Assembly (NCBI RefSeq): GCF_003315135.1
Contig: NZ_QNRK01000021.1
Coordinates: forward strand, 1 to 64,000
Direction: 5' to 3'
Source of the DNA: Roseiarcus fermentans
Lineage (GTDB): Bacteria; Pseudomonadota; Alphaproteobacteria; Rhizobiales; Beijerinckiaceae
Length of the DNA stretch: 64,000 nt
A model generated the notes under the pieces. That model had not been told where the DNA came from and did not search any database. It worked only from the letters and a program-made list of their open reading frames with translations. This document shows positions 59,540 to 64,000 of this stretch, piece after piece. Both the position numbers and the translations under genes were made by a program. Position 1 is the first letter of the stretch; each line of letters begins with the position of its first letter.

Positions 59540-59755
59540 TCGAGATCTCTCCTCAGTTTCCATTCCGGAGGCGCCGAAACGCGTGCGTTGCCTCCCCCTT
59601 TTCGCTGGGGGAGTTTCGAGCTTCGCCCTCCCGGCCGACACGCTGCGAACTCCCTCGTTGGCGGTACCATACGAACGCGATTCGCGCCCGTCCAATCCTA
59701 ACTTCACCCAGCCCGTCCGGGCCCCGCCCCGGACTTCCGCCCAGGAGTTCGTCCC

Positions 59756-61087
59756 ATGCGCATCTGGATCAAGGACCCGCTCGCGATCCTCGCCCCCGGC
59801 GCCGAACGCGGCCTGGTGGTCGACGGCGCGCAGATCGTCGAATGCGTGCCGCGCGGCCGATCGCCGACGATCGCAGTCGGCTCGACCTTCGACGCCTCGC
59901 GCCATGTCGTGCTGCCGGGCCTCGTCAACACCCACCATCACCTCTACCAGACCCTGACCCGCGCCCATCCCGCCGGCGAAGGCAAGGACCTGATCCCCTG
60001 GCTCGTGGCGATGGAGCGCGTCTGGGACCGGACGACGCCCGAGGCGCTGAGCGTGGCCGTGCGGCTCGGGCTGGTCGAGTTGCTGCTCTCGGGCTGCACC
60101 ACGACCGCGGACCATCACAACCTGTTTCCGCCCGGCCTCGAGGGGGCGATCGACATCGAGGTCGAGGAGGCGACGGCGGTCGGTCTGCGCATGACGGTCA
60201 CGCGCGGCTCGATGGGCATTTCCGAGAAGGACGGCGGCCTACAGCCCGACTCGATCGTGCAGAGTTCGGACACGATCCTCGAAGACAGCGATCGCGTGCT
60301 CAGGCGCTATCACGATCCGAGCCCGGGCTCGCTGCTGCGCGTCGCGCTCGCGCCGTGCTCGCCGCTCGCCGTGCCGCAGCGGGTGCTGACGGAATCGGCG
60401 AGGCTCGTTGAAGCCTACGACGCCCGCCTGCACTGCCACCTGTGCCAGTCGCCCGACGAGGACGCCTATGCGCTCGCGACCTTCGGCAAGCGCTCGGTCG
60501 ATCTGCTGGAAGACGCCGGCTGGCTCGGCCCTCGAACCTGGGTCGCGCACGGGATCCATTTCAATGCGGACGAGATCGCGCGGCTCGGACGGGCCGGCGT
60601 CGGCGTCGGCCACCTCCCCGCGGCCGACATGGCCTTCGGCGTCGGAATCTGCCCGACGCGCGAACTCGAAGCGGCCGGGGCCCCGGTCGGGCTCGGCGTC
60701 GACGGCTCGGCCTCCAACGATTCCTCCAACATGATGGAGGCCGTCCGCCACGCGTTGATGCTGCAACGCCTGCGCTACGGCCACGCGGCGGTCTCGCCGT
60801 ACGACGCCCTGCGCTGGGCGACCGAGGGCGGCGCGCGCTGCCTCGGCCGCGACGACATCGGCCGCATCGCCCCGGGCCTGCAGGCCGATCTCGCGCTCTA
60901 TCGGGTCGACGAGCCGCGCTTTTCCGGCGCCCACGATTTCGTGGCGGCGCTCGTGCTGTGCGGCGCGACCCATGCCGACCGGGTGATGGTCGCCGGGCGC
61001 TGGCGGGTGATCGACGGCAGGCCGGAGGGGCTCGACCTCGCCGCGCTGGTCGCCCAGCACAAGGCGGCGGCGAAGGCGTTTGGATGA
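59756..61087 (+). CDS. Amidohydrolase, 8-oxoguanine deaminase-like
   Basis: This 443-residue metal-dependent deaminase belongs to the amidohydrolase superfamily (8-oxoguanine deaminase/AtzB/TrzN group). Metal ligands are His60/His62 (NTHHHLYQT), His228 (LHCHL), His265 (WVAHGIHF) and Asp316 (GVDGSASND). The opening MRIWIKDPLAILAP and the segment SMGISEKDGGLQPDS match 8-oxoguanine deaminases well. It would turn 8-oxoguanine into uric acid. Hydroxyatrazine-type substrates are the main alternative. Confidence 0.85.
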   Translation: MRIWIKDPLAILAPGAERGLVVDGAQIVECVPRGRSPTIAVGSTFDASRHVVLPGLVNTHHHLYQTLTRAHPAGEGKDLIPWLVAMERVWDRTTPEALSVAVRLGLVELLLSGCTTTADHHNLFPPGLEGAIDIEVEEATAVGLRMTVTRGSMGISEKDGGLQPDSIVQSSDTILEDSDRVLRRYHDPSPGSLLRVALAPCSPLAVPQRVLTESARLVEAYDARLHCHLCQSPDEDAYALATFGKRSVDLLEDAGWLGPRTWVAHGIHFNADEIARLGRAGVGVGHLPAADMAFGVGICPTRELEAAGAPVGLGVDGSASNDSSNMMEAVRHALMLQRLRYGHAAVSPYDALRWATEGGARCLGRDDIGRIAPGLQADLALYRVDEPRFSGAHDFVAALVLCGATHADRVMVAGRWRVIDGRPEGLDLAALVAQHKAAAKAFG

Positions 61088-61106
61088 GCGCGCAGGAGGG
61101 ACAGAG

Positions 61107-62168
61107 ATGACGACGGAGCCCCTGCCGAACGGGATCACGCCCGAAAGCCTCACCATGGCGTTGCGTTGCGCGGGCGCGTTGACGGACGGACGCGTGGCGA
61201 GCGTTTCGGTCAAGCGCGCATGGCCGACGATCCTGTCCCGTATCGTCCGGCTCGGACTCGCCTACGAAGGCGACGCCGCGGACGCGCCGGCCAGCGTCAT
61301 CGTGAAGACCGGACTGCCGGAGCGCATGTCGAAAGACTGGAGCGGCGGCCGCAAGGAAATCGCCTTCTACCGCGACGTCGCAGCCGCGACGCGGCCGGGC
61401 GTTCTCCCGCGGTGCTTCGAGGCGGAATGGGACGAAAAGACCTATCATTGGCGGCTGGTCCTCGAAGATCTGGGCGATTCCCACAGAATCGCCACGCAAT
61501 GGCCGCTTCCCCCGCGTTGGGAGGATTGCCAGACGATCCTGCGGGCCTGGGCGCGCTTTCACGCGCACTGGTGGGACGACGTGCGCTTGGGATCCTCGAT
61601 CGGACGCTGGGGCGACGCAGCCGCCATAGACCAATTCCTGCGCCGTCTGGGCGAGAAGGTCTCGGCCTTCGCCGATCGCATGGGCGACCGTCTGCCGTCG
61701 GAACGCAAGCGCCTCTACGAGCGATTGGTCGATCAGGCGCCTCGGCTCCTCGACCGCTTCGATTCGCGACGCAACGTCACGATCGCGCACGGAGACGCCC
61801 ATGTCTGGAATTGTTTCCTGCCCAAGGATGGCGGCGCCGACGTTCGTCTGTTCGACTGGGACAATTGGCGTCTCGGCATCGCGTCGGAGGACCTCGCCTA
61901 CATGATGGCCGTGCACTGGTATCCCGACCGCCGCCAGGCCCTCGAGACGCGGTTGCTTGACGCGTATTTCGCCGAGCTCGCCGCGCAGGGCGTTTCCGGT
62001 TACGGCCGGCGCGCCCTTGCGGATGACTACCGTTTCTCCGTGCTTTGGAGCGTCACGACTCCGGTCTGGCAGGCCGAGGGCGGCATCCCGCCAGTGATCT
62101 GGTGGAACAATTACGAGCGGATCTGGCTCGCTTTCGACGATCTGGACTGCCGAGAGCTGCTCGGGTAA
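61107..62168 (+). CDS. Phosphotransferase family protein (APH/ecdysteroid-kinase-like)
   Basis: This 353-residue protein has the bilobal kinase-like fold of aminoglycoside phosphotransferases. The catalytic loop is IAHGDAHVWNCF (Asp230, Asn235), and the metal-binding Asp250 lies in LFDWDNW. SVIVKTGLPERMSKDW supplies the ATP-binding Lys. AGGAGGGACAGAG precedes the ATG, 19 bases after the deaminase stop, so they are probably co-transcribed. Members phosphorylate small alcohols or nucleosides; the substrate is unknown. Confidence 0.8.
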   Translation: MTTEPLPNGITPESLTMALRCAGALTDGRVASVSVKRAWPTILSRIVRLGLAYEGDAADAPASVIVKTGLPERMSKDWSGGRKEIAFYRDVAAATRPGVLPRCFEAEWDEKTYHWRLVLEDLGDSHRIATQWPLPPRWEDCQTILRAWARFHAHWWDDVRLGSSIGRWGDAAAIDQFLRRLGEKVSAFADRMGDRLPSERKRLYERLVDQAPRLLDRFDSRRNVTIAHGDAHVWNCFLPKDGGADVRLFDWDNWRLGIASEDLAYMMAVHWYPDRRQALETRLLDAYFAELAAQGVSGYGRRALADDYRFSVLWSVTTPVWQAEGGIPPVIWWNNYERIWLAFDDLDCRELLG

Positions 62169-62252
62169 GCGCGCAAATTTGCGAGCCGCCAAACCAAACT
62201 GCGTTCGCGTGGGGGCGAAAGCCGGCGATCGTCGCGAAGGCCTGGACAAGGC

Positions 62253-62801
62253 CTACGGCTCGTCCCGCTTCTTGCGGTAGACGACGTGGCGGCGGAGCGG
62301 ATCGTCCGGCTTGCGGTCCATGCGGTCGAAGTCGTCTACCGGATCATGGGTCATGCCGATCCGCTCCATGACGCGCCGCGACGGTGTATTGACGGCGACA
62401 GCGTAGGCGACGATTTCCGCCAGACCGAGCCTTGCGAACCCGTCGCCCAGCGTCGCGCGTGCGCCCTCGGTCGCATAGCCGCAGCCCCAATATGCGCGAG
62501 CCAGACGCCAGCCGGCCTCGACTGCCGGCCCGAACGGCAGTTCGGATCCGATGTGCAAAAGGCCGATGAAGCCGATGAAGCGCGCCACGCCGGGAACTTC
62601 AGCAGCCCAGAAGCCGAAGCCGTATGCTTCGATGTGCTTCTGGAACGCTGCCGCCTGCGCGTCGCTCTCCTCGCGGCTCAGCGTCGTGGGCCAGTAGCGA
62701 CGCACCTCCGGATCGGCGTTCAGCGCGGCGTAGGGCGCGAAGTCGTCATCCCGCCAGGGTCGCAGGATCATGCGTGGGGTTCTGATGACGAAGGCTGGCA
62801 T
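62253..62801 (-). CDS. GNAT family N-acetyltransferase (RimJ/RimL-like)
   Basis: This 182-residue acetyl-CoA-dependent transferase begins TPRMILRPWRDDDFAPYAAL and contains the acetyl-CoA pyrophosphate loop region YWGCGYATEGARATLGDGF and VNTPSRRVMERIGM. These are hallmarks of the RimJ/RimL-like subgroup. The start at 62801 gives the usual N-terminus, though no good binding site is seen; a TTG at 62837 is the alternative. The substrate may be a protein N-terminus or a small amine. Confidence 0.85.
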   Translation of the reverse strand: MPAFVIRTPRMILRPWRDDDFAPYAALNADPEVRRYWPTTLSREESDAQAAAFQKHIEAYGFGFWAAEVPGVARFIGFIGLLHIGSELPFGPAVEAGWRLARAYWGCGYATEGARATLGDGFARLGLAEIVAYAVAVNTPSRRVMERIGMTHDPVDDFDRMDRKPDDPLRRHVVYRKKRDEP

Positions 62802-62936
62802 CCAATCGATTTCTGCGGGAGAGAAGCAAGAACGCAAGACAGCGGCCGGATCGCGCGCCTTCGGGCCGACCTCGCGCTCTCCCGCCTCGGCGAATCGCGC
62901 GTGCGGCGCCGGCCGGGTCGGCCGACGCCGCGCTTT

Positions 62937-63755
62937 TCAGCGGCCCTTCAACACGTCGGCGACTCGCTTGGCGAACCCGGCCGCCGAGCAGGCGAAGCCG
63001 CCGGGGCGGTCGGGATCGGGATTGCCTTCGCTGCGCGATCCGATGGCCACGATCGCCGGCCGGCCGTCGAAGTCGAACAGGATCGGCGCGCCCGAATAGC
63101 CGAAATTCGTCAGGCACGCGTAGCGGAGGACGGTGTCGAGGGGGGTCTGGCCGACCTTGCAGGGACGGGCGACCGACGGCAGGTAGGGCCGATCCATGCC
63201 GAAACCCACCTGGAACGCCGAACCGGTCCCGGACAGCGTCAGGATGTCCTCGGCCGAGGCCGCGCGCACCGCAATCGGTTCGACGGGGATCGCCTCGGCG
63301 AGGAACACGAGGGCCCAGTCGGCGCCGGCGCCCGTCCACGCGGCGTCGTCCGCCGCCGTGTATCCCTCACCGATCTCGAAGCGTTCGGCGACCGAATGAT
63401 GGGTCGGAACTCCCCTGTCGAGGCCGGCGGAGAAGTGGATGGCGCGAGGCGAAGCCGTTCGTCCGCCGCGACTGAGACAATGCGCCGCCGTCAGGACGAC
63501 TTTCGGCGCGACGAGCGCGCCGGTGCAGCGGGTGAGGACATTGGCGCCCCAGGGGATCGTGATCGCGCCGATCGCGGACACCGGCCACGCCGAGGGATCG
63601 GCGACGGCGCCGAAGTGACCGTCCGGGCGGCTCGCCGGCGCGGCCGGCTGCCCGAGCGAGACGTCGGGCGCCATGGCGGCGACGACGAACGCGGCGGCGG
63701 CCGCCGCCGCGAGGCGCCGCTTCACGGGCGTCGCTGTGAACTCCGCGTCGGCCAT
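62937..63755 (-). CDS. Exported trypsin-like serine protease
   Basis: This 272-residue protein has a long signal region (1-36) with a basic start VKRRLAAAAAAAFVVAA. The chymotrypsin-fold triad is visible: His92 (LTAAHCLS), Asp146 (ADWALVFL) and Ser221 (FGYSGAPIL). Cysteine pairs 77/93 and 199/214 are at the places of conserved disulfides. The Ser motif is GYSGAP, not the classical GDSGGP, as often seen in V8-like bacterial enzymes. GGGAG precedes the ATG at 63755. Confidence 0.85.
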   Translation of the reverse strand: MADAEFTATPVKRRLAAAAAAAFVVAAMAPDVSLGQPAAPASRPDGHFGAVADPSAWPVSAIGAITIPWGANVLTRCTGALVAPKVVLTAAHCLSRGGRTASPRAIHFSAGLDRGVPTHHSVAERFEIGEGYTAADDAAWTGAGADWALVFLAEAIPVEPIAVRAASAEDILTLSGTGSAFQVGFGMDRPYLPSVARPCKVGQTPLDTVLRYACLTNFGYSGAPILFDFDGRPAIVAIGSRSEGNPDPDRPGGFACSAAGFAKRVADVLKGR

Positions 63756-63945
63756 CCCGCGATCTCCCGGCCCGACCGTGCGTCTGACGCGGCGTTGCAT
63801 CGTCGATCCGATCGGCAATCGGCGCCCGTCGCGCCCGTATCGATCCGCAAGGCGGACCGCGCCGCGTCGTTGTCGGCGCGGCCGCCGGCCGAGCTCGCGG
63901 AGCGCGGCTACGCGACGCCCACGGGCGGGCCGCTCCGGCGCGTTC

Positions 63946-64000
63946 TCACGCCGCCTTCGCCTGCGGCGCTTCGGCGCCGTCCATGGCGCGCAGATAGAGG
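63946..64000 (-). CDS. C-terminal end of a gene cut by the window edge
   Basis: The last 17 codons read LYLRAMDGAEAPQAKAA and a stop at 63946. The rest lies beyond the window. The family cannot be told. The stretch 63756-63945 shows nothing else. Confidence 0.3.
   Translation of the reverse strand, partial: LYLRAMDGAEAPQAKAA

Overview
The window is a chromosomal segment of a GC-rich alphaproteobacterium, most likely a member of the Hyphomicrobiales (Rhizobiales). The evidence is an adrenodoxin-type ferredoxin with a TrxR-like ferredoxin-NADP reductase, a giant growth-pole-ring (GPR/RgsE)-like protein of the kind known from polar-growing rhizobia, the small GCG-type secreted protein, and the general gene style. 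I cannot name the genus. No rRNA, tRNA or CRISPR array was seen.

Layout. Positions 232-2665 (minus strand) hold a frameshifted secreted-protein relic, a ferredoxin/reductase pair and an Hpt protein. Positions 2977-11835 encode one 2952-residue membrane-anchored helical repeat protein. Positions 11.9-16.8 kb carry small exported proteins, a two-DTG pepsin-like protein, guaB and a choloylglycine-hydrolase-family enzyme, followed by a degraded IS. Positions 17.5-20.6 kb are fumC and malic enzyme, probably one operon converting fumarate to malate to pyruvate. Positions 20.8-25.0 kb are a Rieske oxygenase and its reductase facing a XylR/DmpR-type sigma-54 activator, with a sigma-54 promoter between them. 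Positions 25.2-33.1 kb are amino-acid related genes (two M20 amidohydrolases, ornithine cyclodeaminase, a Tat-exported MsrB) and a Uma2 protein. An approximately 3.1-kb insertion lies in this block. It is bounded by a perfect 53-bp direct repeat that includes the 3' end of msrB, and it carries a GHKL (MutL/Hsp90/MORC-like) ATPase and a small HTH protein.

Positions 33.1-41.3 kb hold a CheB-CheR-PAS histidine kinase and an otsB-GH15-otsA trehalose operon. Then come an MNT antitoxin with a lost HepT partner, the Kup potassium transporter and a DXD glycosyltransferase. Positions 45.1-51.9 kb (minus) are a complete N-type ATPase operon in the order atpD-C-Q-R-B-E-F-A-G. It is interrupted between atpC and atpQ by a pair of inverted palindromic repeats. 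Upstream of it, an NCS1 transporter gene sits behind a cobalamin riboswitch. This is the most suggestive functional link in the window: B12-controlled uptake of a base such as a lower-ligand benzimidazole. The last 10 kb hold an autotransporter, a DEAD-box helicase, an orphan NMT1-type binding protein divergent from an 8-oxoguanine deaminase-like enzyme, a phosphotransferase, a GNAT enzyme and an exported trypsin-like protease.

The two places I would look at first are the riboswitch-controlled NCS1 transporter (52123-53800) and the repeat-bounded GHKL ATPase island (26408-29576). All functions are read from sequence patterns and recalled family knowledge. No database search was possible.
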